From positions 1,054,001-1,118,000 of the forward strand of contig NZ_JAVIZX010000001.1 of the NCBI RefSeq assembly GCF_031453675.1: a stretch of DNA of 64,000 nucleotides, read 5' to 3'. Made by a program: the position numbers and the translations under genes. Origin of the DNA: Paracidovorax wautersii. GTDB lineage: Bacteria > Pseudomonadota > Gammaproteobacteria > Burkholderiales > Burkholderiaceae_C. The notes beneath the pieces were generated by a model. The model worked only from the letters and a program-made list of their open reading frames with translations. It did not search any database and was not told the origin of the DNA. Below, in pieces: positions 53,339-63,102 of the stretch (within the stretch, counting starts at the first letter, position 1; each line of letters begins with the position of its first letter).

Positions 53339-54844
53339 ATGTCCACCGCCGCACCGCCGAGTGCCCCCATCCAATCCCCGTTGGAGCCCGATTCATCCCG
53401 CAAGCTGGGCTTTCTGCTGCTGGGCCTGGTCCTTTACGTCATCGTGCTGACGCTGCCCACGCCGGCCGGGCTCAGCCCCTCCGGCCAGGTGGCGCTGGGC
53501 CTGCTGGCGCTGGTCGTCACGCTGTGGATCAGCGAGTGCGTCTCGCCCGCCAACAGCGCCGTCATCCTGACCGGCGCGGCCGTGCTGGGGCTGATGGGCA
53601 AGACCCTCACGCCCACCGGCCCGGTCATGAAGTCTGCCGACGCGCTGGGGGTCATGCTGACGGGCTTCTCGTCCACCGCCGTGCTGCTGGTGGCCGCGGC
53701 CCTGTTCCTGGCGGTGGCGCTCAAGCACACCGGCCTGGACCGCCGCGTGGCCCTGCTGGTGATGAGCCGCATCGGCATCTCGCCGGCCCGGCTCACGCTG
53801 GGCGCCATGCTGGTGGGCTTCGCCCTGGCGCTGTTCATCCCCTCGGCCACGGCCCGCGTGGGTGCCGTGATTCCCATCATGATCGGCATCACCGCGGCGC
53901 TGAGCCTGCCCGTCAACAGCACGCTGGGCGCCACGCTGCTGATCGTGACCGCCCAGGCCTGCTCCATCTTCAACATGGGCTTCAAGACCGGCGCGGCGCA
54001 GAACCTCATCAGCCTGGACTTCCTGCAAAAGGCGTTCGGCCACTCCGTGACTTGGGGACAGTGGTTCATCACCGCCCTGCCGTTCACGCTGGGCATGAGC
54101 GTGGTGCTGTTCTTCGCCGCCATGTGGCTGCTGCGCCCGCAGGTGCCGGACCAGGCGCAGGCCGCCGCCAAGCTGCGCGAACAGCTGGCCGCCATGGGCC
54201 CGGTGAGCGCGCCCGAGAAGCGGCTGATCGCCGTCGCCCTGCTGCTGCTGGTGATGTGGTCCACCGAGGGCGCCCTGCACCCGTTCGACACCACCACCAC
54301 CACGCAGATCGGCATCGCGCTGCTGCTGATGCCGCGCATCGGCGTGATGCACTGGGCCCAGGCCGAGAAGCTCGTGCCCTGGGGCACGGTGGTGCTGTTC
54401 GCGGCCTCCATCTCGCTGGGCACGCTGCTGTCCAAGAGCGGCGCCGCCGCTTGGCTGGCGCAGCAGACCCTGGGCCAGCTGGGCCTGGCAGCGCTGCCGG
54501 TGGTGGCGGTGATCGGCGCGCTGTCGGTGTTCAGCATCGTGCTGCACCTGGGCTTCGCCTCGGCCACCGGCCTGGCCAGCACGCTGATCCCCATCTTCAT
54601 CGCCTTCGCGCAGACCCTGCCGGTGAGCAAGGAAACCGCCTTCGGCATCGTGATGATCCAGAGCTTCGTCGTGTCGTTCGGCTTCATCCTGCCCACCAAC
54701 GCCCCGCAGAACATGCTGTGCTACGGCACCGGTGCCTTCAACACCATGCAGTTCGCCAAGGTGGGCGTGGTGATGACGCTGGCCGGGCTGGCGCTCATCC
54801 TGCTGCTGTCGGCCACGGTGTGGCCCATGATGGGGGTGCTCTGA
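53339..54844 (+). CDS. DASS family (SLC13) anion symporter
   Basis: Inner membrane carrier of 501 aa with about 12 helices, for dicarboxylates or sulfate with Na+ or by exchange. It shows WISECVSPANSAVILTGAAV, SSTAVLLVAAALFLAVAL, LFIPSATARVGAVIPIM and the C-terminal SFGFILPTNAPQNMLCYGTG, which matches the SLC13 signature near the second ligand-binding SNT-like motif. AAGGAG precedes the ATG. The next gene is L-lactate dehydrogenase, so a C3-C4 acid is a plausible substrate. Confidence 0.87.
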   Translation: MSTAAPPSAPIQSPLEPDSSRKLGFLLLGLVLYVIVLTLPTPAGLSPSGQVALGLLALVVTLWISECVSPANSAVILTGAAVLGLMGKTLTPTGPVMKSADALGVMLTGFSSTAVLLVAAALFLAVALKHTGLDRRVALLVMSRIGISPARLTLGAMLVGFALALFIPSATARVGAVIPIMIGITAALSLPVNSTLGATLLIVTAQACSIFNMGFKTGAAQNLISLDFLQKAFGHSVTWGQWFITALPFTLGMSVVLFFAAMWLLRPQVPDQAQAAAKLREQLAAMGPVSAPEKRLIAVALLLLVMWSTEGALHPFDTTTTTQIGIALLLMPRIGVMHWAQAEKLVPWGTVVLFAASISLGTLLSKSGAAAWLAQQTLGQLGLAALPVVAVIGALSVFSIVLHLGFASATGLASTLIPIFIAFAQTLPVSKETAFGIVMIQSFVVSFGFILPTNAPQNMLCYGTGAFNTMQFAKVGVVMTLAGLALILLLSATVWPMMGVL

Positions 54845-54847
54845 ATG

Positions 54848-54959
54848 AGACGACACCCCCCTGCGCCGCTGCGCAGCTTCCCCCCGCTCTCCCCGTGCTG
54901 CGCACGGCGGGCAGGGGGACGACGCCAGTGGCCTGGCAAAGCCAGTTCCACGGCGTCTG
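54848..54959 (-). repeat. GC-rich post-stop repeat, copy downstream of the DASS gene
   Basis: Starts three bases after the stop. CACCCCCCTGCGCCGCTGCG leads to GCAGGGGGACGACGCCAGTG and ends CCACGGCGTCTG. The C-run and the G-run can pair into a long hairpin. Aligns in reverse with 38986-39095. Confidence 0.75.
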
Positions 54960-55049
54960 CGGGCCTGGCCTGCTCCGCGGCCATCGGACGGATGACGCCG
55001 CGCCGGTTTCGTAAGTTGCAGGTGGCGCACAGCGCCAGGGAGAACTGAC

Positions 55050-56009
55050 ATGGGAGCAAGGATCGGCGTCATCGGCGCGGGACAGGTGGGCGCCGCCGCG
55101 GCCTACCTGCTGTCGTCCACGCCCGGGGTGAGCGAGATCGTGCTGGTGGACCTGGACACGGCCCGGGCCGCGGGCGAGGCGGCGGACATCGGCCACGCGG
55201 CGGCCTTCGGCACCTCGGCGCGGGTGCGCGAGGGGCACTATGCCGACCTGGCCGGCTGCGCGGTGGTGGTGATCACCGCGGGCGCCAGCCTCAAGCCGGG
55301 CCAGACCCGGCTGGAGCTGGTGCAGCAGAACCTGCGCATCGTGGACCGGATCGTCGAGCAGGTGCTACAGGCCGCGCCCGGCTGCGTGCTGCTGTTCGCC
55401 ACCAACCCGGTGGACGTGATGCCGGCGCTGGCCGTGCAGCGCTGGGGCGTGCCGCCCGGCCGCGCCATCGGCACGGGCTGCATGCTGGACTCGATCCGCT
55501 TCCGCGACCGGCTGGCCCACCACCTGGCCGTGGCGCCCGGCTCGGTGCACGCCTACGTGTTCGGCGAGCACGGGGACTCGCAGGTGCTGCACTGGTCGTC
55601 GGCGCAGGCTGGGGGCGTGCCCATCCTGGAATTTGCCGCGCAGCGCGGCCAGCCCATCGACGCAGCCCTGCAGCACACCATCGCCGAGGACGTGCGCACG
55701 GCGGCCTACCGCATCAAGGCCGGCAAAGGCGTGTCCAACTTCGGCATCGGCGGCTGCATCGCGCGGCTGGTGCGTGCCATCGTGGGCGATGAGCACAGCG
55801 TGTTCTCGGTCTCCACCTACCTGCCCGAGCTGCAGGGCGTGCGCAACACCTGCGTGTCCCTGCCCCACGTGCTGAATGCGCAGGGCGCCAGCGCCCCGCT
55901 GCAGCCCCAATGGTCGGCGCAGGAAGAGGCGGCACTGCGCGCCAGCGCGGCCGTGCTGTCGGACACCATTGCGGGTGCGCTGCAGTCACTGCCTGCGCGG
56001 AGTGTTTAG
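55050..56009 (+). CDS. ldh: L-lactate dehydrogenase (NAD-dependent)
   Basis: Interconverts pyruvate and L-lactate, 319 aa. Rossmann start IGVIGAGQVGAAAAYLL, VITAGASLKPGQTRLEL, FATNPVDVM and the catalytic His174 in VFGEHGDSQV. Gln85 in KPGQTR is the residue that selects pyruvate; malate dehydrogenases carry Arg there. NAD-type LDH is not common in this group. The stop codon TAG falls on the first bases of a dispersed repeat. It lies 200 bp after the DASS transporter. Confidence 0.9.
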   Translation: MGARIGVIGAGQVGAAAAYLLSSTPGVSEIVLVDLDTARAAGEAADIGHAAAFGTSARVREGHYADLAGCAVVVITAGASLKPGQTRLELVQQNLRIVDRIVEQVLQAAPGCVLLFATNPVDVMPALAVQRWGVPPGRAIGTGCMLDSIRFRDRLAHHLAVAPGSVHAYVFGEHGDSQVLHWSSAQAGGVPILEFAAQRGQPIDAALQHTIAEDVRTAAYRIKAGKGVSNFGIGGCIARLVRAIVGDEHSVFSVSTYLPELQGVRNTCVSLPHVLNAQGASAPLQPQWSAQEEAALRASAAVLSDTIAGALQSLPARSV

Positions 56010-56074
56010 CTATTATTTTTATAGCTGCCTGCTCTTATCCATCAAGCGCCACAGGCCGATTTGACTTGAATATC
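56007..56074 (+). repeat. Dispersed palindromic repeat, copy 10
   Basis: TAGCTATTATTTTTATAGCT, then GCCTGCTCTTATCCATCAAG and CGCCACAGGCCGATTTGACT. It begins at the ldh stop codon and ends 15 bp before the stop of the convergent MocR gene, filling the gap. Confidence 0.88.
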
Positions 56075-56089
56075 GGCGGAACCGCCGGT

Positions 56090-57496
56090 TCAGGCTGCCG
56101 GCTGCAGCACCCCGTGCATGGCGGCGGCGAAGCGCGGGTCGGCCATGGCGCCCACGTTGCAGCGCGACCAGCGGGACGGCGCCGACGGGTCCACGTGGAA
56201 GACGCGCCCGGGCGCCATGGTCACCTTGCGGGCCATGAGCTGCTCGGCCAGCGGCAGCGAATCCGCCACGCCGGGGAAGGCCACCCACAGGTAGAGGCTC
56301 TGCGCGCTGCGCGCGAACACCTCGCAGCCCTGCGCGTCCAGCCATGCCAGCGCCTGCGTGGTGGCCTGGCCCAGCTTCTGGCGCAGGCGCACCAGGTGGC
56401 GCTCGTAGTGGCCCTCGCGCAGCATCACGTCCACCATGCGCTCGCAGTATTCCGAGCCGCTCACGTGGATCAGCGCCTTCAGGTCGGCCAGGTCGCTGGC
56501 CAGCGCGTCGTTGCAGGCGATGAAGCCCACGCGCAGCGCGGCCGAGAACGACTTGGAGAAGCTGCCGATGTAGATGGTGCGCTCCAGCTGGTCGAGCGTG
56601 GACAGGCGCACGGCCGAGGTGGGCTTGAAGTCCGCCAGCGGGTCGTCTTCCACGATCAGCAGGTTGTGGCGTTCGGCCAGCTGTAGCACCTTGTAGGCCT
56701 TGGCGGCTGTGATGTCCGATCCCGTGGGGTTGTGGGCGAGTGATTGCGTGAAGAAAAGCCGCGGGCGCTCCTGCTGCAGCAGCGCGTCGAGCGCCGCGAC
56801 GTCGGGCCCGTCGGCCAGGCGCGGCACGCCGATCACCCGCGCGCCAGCCAGCTTGAGCTTGCCGAACAGCGGGTAGTAGCCCGGCTCGTCCACCAGCACC
56901 TTGGCGTCCGGCGGCACGAAGTAGCGGATGACCAGGTCCATCGCGTCGTTGGCGCCATGCGTCAGCACCAATTGGCCGGGCGTCGCCTGCAGGCCGAAGT
57001 TGCCCAGCTTGCGCACCAGGCTGTCCCTCAGCGGCGCATAACCATAGCGGCTGCCGTAGCGGAACAGCGAGCCCAGACCCGTGCGCACCACCTTCTGGTG
57101 GTAGCGGTCCAGCCGCATGTCGGCCAGCCATTCGACCGGCGGAAAGCCGTCGCCCACGGCCACGGCGCCCGGCTCGGTCTTGAGCTGCTCGCGCATCAGC
57201 CAGACGATATCCATGGCGCGGCCCAGCTGGCCGGCGTCTTCCTGCGCCCGTTGCGCGGACCGCGCCGTGCCCAGCACGTAGAAGCCCGAGCCCCGGCGCG
57301 GCTCCACCAGCCCGCGCGAAACCAGCAGGTCGAACGCCGCCACGATGGTGTTCTTGGCATAGCGGTGCAACTGCGCCAGCTCGCGCAGCGACGGCAGCTT
57401 GTCGCCCGGCCGGTACACGCCGTCGGCGATCTGCTGGCCGATCAGGTCGGCCAACGTGTCGGCGATCGGCGCCGAACGCCCTCTGCTTTCCGCCAT
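56090..57496 (-). CDS. MocR family regulator (GntR helix-turn-helix with aminotransferase-like domain)
   Basis: PLP-dependent transcription factor of about 468 aa. The GntR-type winged helix (about 10-75) includes YRPGDKLPSLRELAQLHRYA and RRGSGFYVLG. The aminotransferase-like part has HNPTGSDITAA, VEDDPLADFKPTSAVRL and the PLP Lys in GSFSKSFSAALRVGF (Lys315). The ATG at 57496 has GGAGGGG five bases upstream; another lies 18 bases further up. It is divergent from mvaA across a region with matching operator half-sites, so it probably controls mvaA and the permease genes. The effector is unknown. Confidence 0.9.
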   Translation of the reverse strand: MAESRGRSAPIADTLADLIGQQIADGVYRPGDKLPSLRELAQLHRYAKNTIVAAFDLLVSRGLVEPRRGSGFYVLGTARSAQRAQEDAGQLGRAMDIVWLMREQLKTEPGAVAVGDGFPPVEWLADMRLDRYHQKVVRTGLGSLFRYGSRYGYAPLRDSLVRKLGNFGLQATPGQLVLTHGANDAMDLVIRYFVPPDAKVLVDEPGYYPLFGKLKLAGARVIGVPRLADGPDVAALDALLQQERPRLFFTQSLAHNPTGSDITAAKAYKVLQLAERHNLLIVEDDPLADFKPTSAVRLSTLDQLERTIYIGSFSKSFSAALRVGFIACNDALASDLADLKALIHVSGSEYCERMVDVMLREGHYERHLVRLRQKLGQATTQALAWLDAQGCEVFARSAQSLYLWVAFPGVADSLPLAEQLMARKVTMAPGRVFHVDPSAPSRWSRCNVGAMADPRFAAAMHGVLQPAA

Positions 57497-57527
57497 CGCG
57501 GCCCCTCCGTTCATGTTGCACTGCGAT

Positions 57528-57572
57528 GGTACTGTTCCCGCAAACTGTACCTTTTTAAGAGGGTACAGTTTG
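57528..57572. promoter_or_regulatory. MocR operator between the regulator and mvaA
   Basis: CAAACTGTACC (57541-57551) and GGTACAGTTTG (57562-57572) are a perfect 11-bp inverted repeat with a 10-base spacer. A third half-site GGTACTGTT (57528-57536) repeats the right arm with one change. MocR regulators typically use such mixed direct and inverted sites. Confidence 0.75.
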
Positions 57573-57621
57573 CCTACAGTCCGGCGATCCGATGGATTCA
57601 GACTTTCAGGAGATCGCCTTC

Positions 57622-58911
<1,290 letters not shown>

Positions 58912-58992
58912 ACCCGATACCGCCCGGCGGCGGTAGGGCCGCGCGGGCGCCGCACGTGCCCCCCACCACCGAACCATAACGAGGAGACAAGC

Positions 58993-59466
58993 ATGACAAC
59001 CAAAGACCCCGCCACCTGGCGGCTGGCCGAAGTCTGGGGCGACACCGTCGACCTGCGGCACCTGGCCTGGTCCATCGTGATCGGCATCGGCATCAGCGTG
59101 GTCGGCTTCTACCTGGCCAGCCGCTGGCTGGCCACGGTGGTGGAATCGAAACAGCTGGCGCATGCCTACGCCATGCTCGCCGGCCTGGCCGGCTGCGTGA
59201 CGGCCGGCGTGATCTGCGCACGCGCCTTCCCCCCGAAGCGCGAAGTGACCGAGCAGGACACCCCCACCGACCCGGCCTGGCGCCGCGAGGTGCTGGAGGA
59301 ACTGGCCGCGCAGCCCGGCGGGCTGGGCTCCGTCACCGACCTGCCGCCGGTGGTGGTGCAGGAATTAAAGGAGTTGAAGCTCTACGACCTGTTCGTGCAG
59401 AACGCACAGAGCGCCGCCACTCCATCCACCACGCAGAACGTGGCCACCGGCCGCGCGACGCACTGA
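58993..59466 (+). CDS. Small membrane protein of the mva locus (possible TctB counterpart)
   Basis: Unrecognised inner membrane protein of 157 aa. Two predicted helices are at about 24-46 (LAWSIVIGIGISVVGFYLAS) and 58-78 (AYAMLAGLAGCVTAGVICAR). A soluble C-terminal half has DPAWRREVLEELAAQPGGLG and VVVQELKELKLYDLFVQNAQ. TctB proteins have four helices, so it is not a normal TctB, but its place just before a TctA-like gene suggests the same partner role. GAGGAG precedes the ATG. It starts 81 bp after mvaA. Confidence 0.7.
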   Translation: MTTKDPATWRLAEVWGDTVDLRHLAWSIVIGIGISVVGFYLASRWLATVVESKQLAHAYAMLAGLAGCVTAGVICARAFPPKREVTEQDTPTDPAWRREVLEELAAQPGGLGSVTDLPPVVVQELKELKLYDLFVQNAQSAATPSTTQNVATGRATH

Positions 59467-59482
59467 CCCCGGGGAGCACGAC

Positions 59483-60865
59483 ATGGATCCGCAACTCCTC
59501 AACGACATCGCCGTCGCAGCCGCCATGGGGCTGGTCGGCGCGGTAGTGTTCGCCGCCATAGGTCTGGTCTCGGGCACCGATGAAACCACCACGCTCGCAC
59601 CGCTCACCCTGCTGGTGGTGCTGCTGGGCGTGCCGCCCGCCGGCGTGTTCACTTTCTTCCTGGCCGGCGCCGTGGCAAAGCACATGACGCATGCCGTGCC
59701 CACCGCCCTGCTGGGCATACCGGGCGACACGCTGGCTACGCCGCTGCTGCAGGACGCCAACATGCTGCGCAAGCTGGGCGTGCCGCACATTGCCCTGCGC
59801 AAGATGGTCTCGGGCGCCATCGTCGCGGCCTTCGTGGCTGTGCCGCTGGCCGTGCTGTTCGCCGTCATGCTGGCGCCGTTCGGCTCCACCATCACCAAGA
59901 CGGCGCCGTGGATCTTCCTAGCCGCCGCGCTGCTCATCGCCTACTTCTCGGCGGGCCGCTGGGCCTCGGTGGCGCTGCTGGTGCCCTTCGTGGTGGTGAT
60001 CATCGCGCTGCAGGCGCTGACCGCGAAGTACGAGGTGAAGCTCAGCATCAGCTACTTCCTGGGCATCGCCATCGGCCCGCTGATCGCCGACCTGTTCACC
60101 GTGATCGCGCCAGCCGGCCGCCAGCGCATGCTGCGCGACCAGGTGCGCCAGTTCAACCTGGCGCCAGACGTGAAGGGCTGGTCGGGCTACTTCCCCAACC
60201 CGCTCAAGGTGATGGACCGCGTGCAGACCCGCTGGACGCTGATCACCGCCACGATCTCCAGCGCCACCTTCGTGTTCAGCCCGGTCGCCATGACGGTGGT
60301 GCTGGGCGAGCTGGTCGGCTCGCGCATCAAGCATGCCTACCACCGGCTGACCACCGTGCTGAGCGCGCGCAACGGCGTGACCGAGGCGACCTACATCGCC
60401 GAGGCGCTGATCCCGCTGATCGCCTTCGGCCTGCCGCTCAGCCCCGTGGCCGCCGGCCCGGCCGCGCCGCTGTTCAACGCGCCGCCGCGCTTCACCGTGG
60501 ATGCCGCCACCGGCCAGACGCACAACCTGCACAACCTGCTGAACCACTGGGAGTTCCTGGGCTACGGCATGCTGTCGGTGCTGCTGGCCGCCGTGGTGTC
60601 GTACCCGTTCGCGATGAACTTCGCGCGGCGCGCGGCGCTGTTCGTCTCGCGCCGGGTGAGCCACGAGGCCATCATCGCCACCTTCGTGGGCCTGATCATC
60701 GTGATCAGCGTGTGGGAAGGCCAGCTGCTGGGTCTGCTGGTGATCCTGACCATGGGCCTGCTGGGCGGCCTGCTGTCGCGCAACTTCGGCTTCAACACCG
60801 GCGTGCAGTTCATGGGCTACTACACGGCGGTGCTGAGCGTGCCGGCGATCGTCAAGCTGTTCTGA
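59483..60865 (+). CDS. TctA-like permease of the mva locus (putative mevalonate transporter)
   Basis: Inner membrane protein of 460 aa with about ten to twelve helices. The N-terminal block GLVGAVVFAAIGLVSGTDET and then TLAPLTLLVVLLGVPPAGVF with ALLGIPGDTLATPLL resembles the TctA repeat (GxxxG..PG, LLPxT, PGT). The C-terminal half repeats the pattern near VTEATYIAEALIPLIAFGLP. Similarity is distant and the protein is slightly short for TctA (about 500). No TctC binding protein gene is next to it. Position after mvaA makes mevalonate the likely substrate; this is inference. Confidence 0.72.
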   Translation: MDPQLLNDIAVAAAMGLVGAVVFAAIGLVSGTDETTTLAPLTLLVVLLGVPPAGVFTFFLAGAVAKHMTHAVPTALLGIPGDTLATPLLQDANMLRKLGVPHIALRKMVSGAIVAAFVAVPLAVLFAVMLAPFGSTITKTAPWIFLAAALLIAYFSAGRWASVALLVPFVVVIIALQALTAKYEVKLSISYFLGIAIGPLIADLFTVIAPAGRQRMLRDQVRQFNLAPDVKGWSGYFPNPLKVMDRVQTRWTLITATISSATFVFSPVAMTVVLGELVGSRIKHAYHRLTTVLSARNGVTEATYIAEALIPLIAFGLPLSPVAAGPAAPLFNAPPRFTVDAATGQTHNLHNLLNHWEFLGYGMLSVLLAAVVSYPFAMNFARRAALFVSRRVSHEAIIATFVGLIIVISVWEGQLLGLLVILTMGLLGGLLSRNFGFNTGVQFMGYYTAVLSVPAIVKLF

Positions 60866-60999
60866 CCCCTCAGCCAGCGCCGGAGCGATGGCCGCGCACC
60901 CGGGCGGCCATCGCCCGCATTCCGCACGGGGGAGCACCACGAACGGCAGCGCCGCACCGTTGCGGACACGCAGCGGGCGGAACGCCCGCCCCAATACTT

Positions 61000-61063
61000 C
61001 AATTTTGATAGCTACCTGCGCTTATTCCATAAGCGCTAGAGGGCGATTCGACTTGAAAATCCT
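61000..61063 (+). repeat. Dispersed palindromic repeat, copy 11 (reference copy)
   Basis: CAATTTTGATAGCTACCTGC, then GCTTATTCCATAAGCGCTAG and AGGGCGATTCGACTTGAAAA. The core GCGCTTA-TTCCA-TAAGCGC is a perfect dyad. It lies in the convergent gap between the permease and the M48 peptidase genes. A separate GC hairpin (GCGGGCG-GAA-CGCCCGC) is just before it at 60973-60989. Confidence 0.9.
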
Positions 61064-61079
61064 ACAGCAGCTATGCGAG

Positions 61080-61985
61080 TTAGCCGCGCTGCTTGGCAGC
61101 GCGGTACAGGCCTTCGACGCGCGGCACGTTCTGCTCCAGCTCGCGGATGCGGTCCGGGCCGCTGGGGTGGGTGGAGAGGAACGCCAGGCCGCCCTGGTTC
61201 TTGGTCGCCTCCCCCATCTTGCGCCACAGGCTCACCGACGCGTTCGGGTCGTACGCCGCCCGCGCCGCCAGTTCCAGCCCGACCAGATCGGCCTCGGTTT
61301 CGTCGCTGCGGCTGAAGCGCAGCGACAGCAGCTCCGTGCCCAGGTTGGCCGCGGCGTTGCCCAGGTCGCCCAGGCCCAGTAGCTGCGCACCCAGCGACAG
61401 CCCCATGCTGGTGGCCTGCGTTTTGGCAATGCGGGCGCGGGCGTGTTCGCGCAGGGCGTGCGCCATTTCGTGGCCCATCACCATGGCGGCCTCGTCGTCG
61501 GTCAGCTTGAGCTGGTCGAGGATGCCGGTGTAGAAGGCGATCTTGCCGCCCGGCATGCAGAAGGCGTTGATCTGCTTGCTGCCGATCAGGTTGACCTCCC
61601 AGCGCCAGGATGCCGCGCGGCTGTTCCACTGCGACGAGAACGGAATGAGGCGCTGCGAGATGGTGCGCAGCTTGCGCAGCTGGGCGTTGGAATCCGACGC
61701 CAGCGCCTGCTTGGCCTTGGCCTGCGCCAGCATCTGGCTGTACTGCTGGGTGGCGGCCTCTTCCAGCGTCTCGGCGGGCACCAGCTTGCGCAGGCTGGAG
61801 CCGGAGCCCACGTCCACCTGCGCCAGCGCGGGCCCCGCCACCGCGGCGCCTGCGGCCAGCAGGAAGCCGCGGCGCGCGTTCCAGGTGCCCTTGCGCAGGG
61901 CGCAAAGCCGGCAGCCAGAACCAGACGCAGAAGGGCCGTCGTCAGGGGCGGCCGGGTGCATGGCGGAAGGGGGCAGATTCAGCAT
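61080..61985 (-). CDS. M48 family metallopeptidase, probably Tat-exported
   Basis: Zinc peptidase of about 301 aa. The HExxH site is in MGHEMAHALREH (His172, Glu173, His176) and the third ligand is Glu231 in SDETEADLVGLEL. A twin-arginine signal NARRGFLLAAGAAVAG lies at 36-50, unusually far from the N-terminus, after a Cys-containing stretch GCRLCALRKG. Domain order matches small BepA/LoiP-like periplasmic proteases acting on misfolded envelope proteins. The start (61985) is uncertain because no ribosome site is clear; 61961 is an alternative. Confidence 0.87.
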   Translation of the reverse strand: MLNLPPSAMHPAAPDDGPSASGSGCRLCALRKGTWNARRGFLLAAGAAVAGPALAQVDVGSGSSLRKLVPAETLEEAATQQYSQMLAQAKAKQALASDSNAQLRKLRTISQRLIPFSSQWNSRAASWRWEVNLIGSKQINAFCMPGGKIAFYTGILDQLKLTDDEAAMVMGHEMAHALREHARARIAKTQATSMGLSLGAQLLGLGDLGNAAANLGTELLSLRFSRSDETEADLVGLELAARAAYDPNASVSLWRKMGEATKNQGGLAFLSTHPSGPDRIRELEQNVPRVEGLYRAAKQRG

Positions 61986-62096
61986 GGGCGGGAGTCTAGC
62001 CGCGGCATCGGCCGCCCGTCTGTAGGCCGGGCGCCCAGCAGGGCATGCGTTCCGCGGCACGGGCTGCGCCAGCGGCGGCGCCGTGGCGGCGACCTG

Positions 62097-63026
62097 TCAG
62101 CGGCGCCGCAGCTCGGCGCGGATGACCGCCAGCAGCCCCAGCAGCACCGCCCCCAGGCCGGCCCAGGCCGCCAGCGGCTGGTGCTCGCCCACCACTGCCA
62201 CCGCCAGCCCGAAGGCCGCCACCGGCTCCAGCAGCGTGAGCGTGACGCTGGTGGCGCCGGCGATGTGGCGCAGCCCGCTGGAGAACGCCACATAGGCCAG
62301 GCCGGACACCACCACGCCCAGATAGACCACCACCGCCAGCGACGGCAGGCTGAAGCGCGGCGCGCCGGCCAGCAGGGCCGCCACCGGCAGCGCCAGCAGC
62401 GCCGCCCCGGAGAACACCCGCAGGTTGACGGCCAGCGGCGGCGCCAGCGTCACCAGCCGCTTGTTCACCAAGGCGTAGCCGGCATACGACAGCCCCGCCA
62501 GCAGGCACAGCGCCAGTCCCCACCACGAGGTCGTGGCCGCCGCGCCCTTGCCCAGCACCATCAGCGCGCCGCCGGCCACGCTGACGGCCGTGCCCAGCCA
62601 CCACAGCCCGATCGGCGGCGAGCGCAGCAGTGCGGCCTGGATCAGCCCCGCCCAGATCGGGCCGCTGCCGATCGCCACCGCCGTGCCCACGCCCACGCCC
62701 GAAAGCTGCACGCCGGCGTAGAAGCAGATGCTGTAGCCCGCCACACCCGCCGAGGCCAGCGCCAGCAGCGGCACAGGCAGCGGGAGCCGCACCGGAGCGG
62801 GCGCAGCGCCGGACGCCACGCGCGGGCCTCGGCGCGGCAGCGCCGACAGGCCCCGCAGGCACGCGAAGAAGGCGCTGGCCACGGCCAGCTGCGCGGCGCC
62901 CACCCAGAAGGGCGAGAGGCCGCCCGCGCCCAGGCTCTGCGCCGTGCCCGTCGTGCCCCACAGCGTGGAGGCCAGCAGCACCAGCGCCACGCCCCGGGTG
63001 GATTCGGAAGAGGAAGTTGCGGTCAT
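62097..63026 (-). CDS. DMT superfamily (EamA domain) transporter
   Basis: Inner membrane exporter of 309 aa with ten helices in two EamA repeats. It begins GVALVLLASTLWGTTGTAQS, with GVGVGTAVAIGSGPIWAGLI and VTLTLLEPVAAFGLAVAVVG. Substrate unknown. An AraC regulator lies 76 bp upstream on the same strand. It differs from the DMT protein at 34.5 kb in sequence. Confidence 0.88.
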   Translation of the reverse strand: MTATSSSESTRGVALVLLASTLWGTTGTAQSLGAGGLSPFWVGAAQLAVASAFFACLRGLSALPRRGPRVASGAAPAPVRLPLPVPLLALASAGVAGYSICFYAGVQLSGVGVGTAVAIGSGPIWAGLIQAALLRSPPIGLWWLGTAVSVAGGALMVLGKGAAATTSWWGLALCLLAGLSYAGYALVNKRLVTLAPPLAVNLRVFSGAALLALPVAALLAGAPRFSLPSLAVVVYLGVVVSGLAYVAFSSGLRHIAGATSVTLTLLEPVAAFGLAVAVVGEHQPLAAWAGLGAVLLGLLAVIRAELRRR

Positions 63027-63102
63027 GCCGCCATGGTGGCGCGCACGGCCAGCGCAAATGTCGAGCAACGCGCGATGTGGTGCCGGGCGCGCCAGATTCG
63101 GC

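Noticed and set aside
60973-60989. GCGGGCG-GAA-CGCCCGC hairpin after the TctA-like gene as terminator
   Set aside because: No adjacent T tract on the plus strand; the following AT-rich bases belong to the dispersed repeat.
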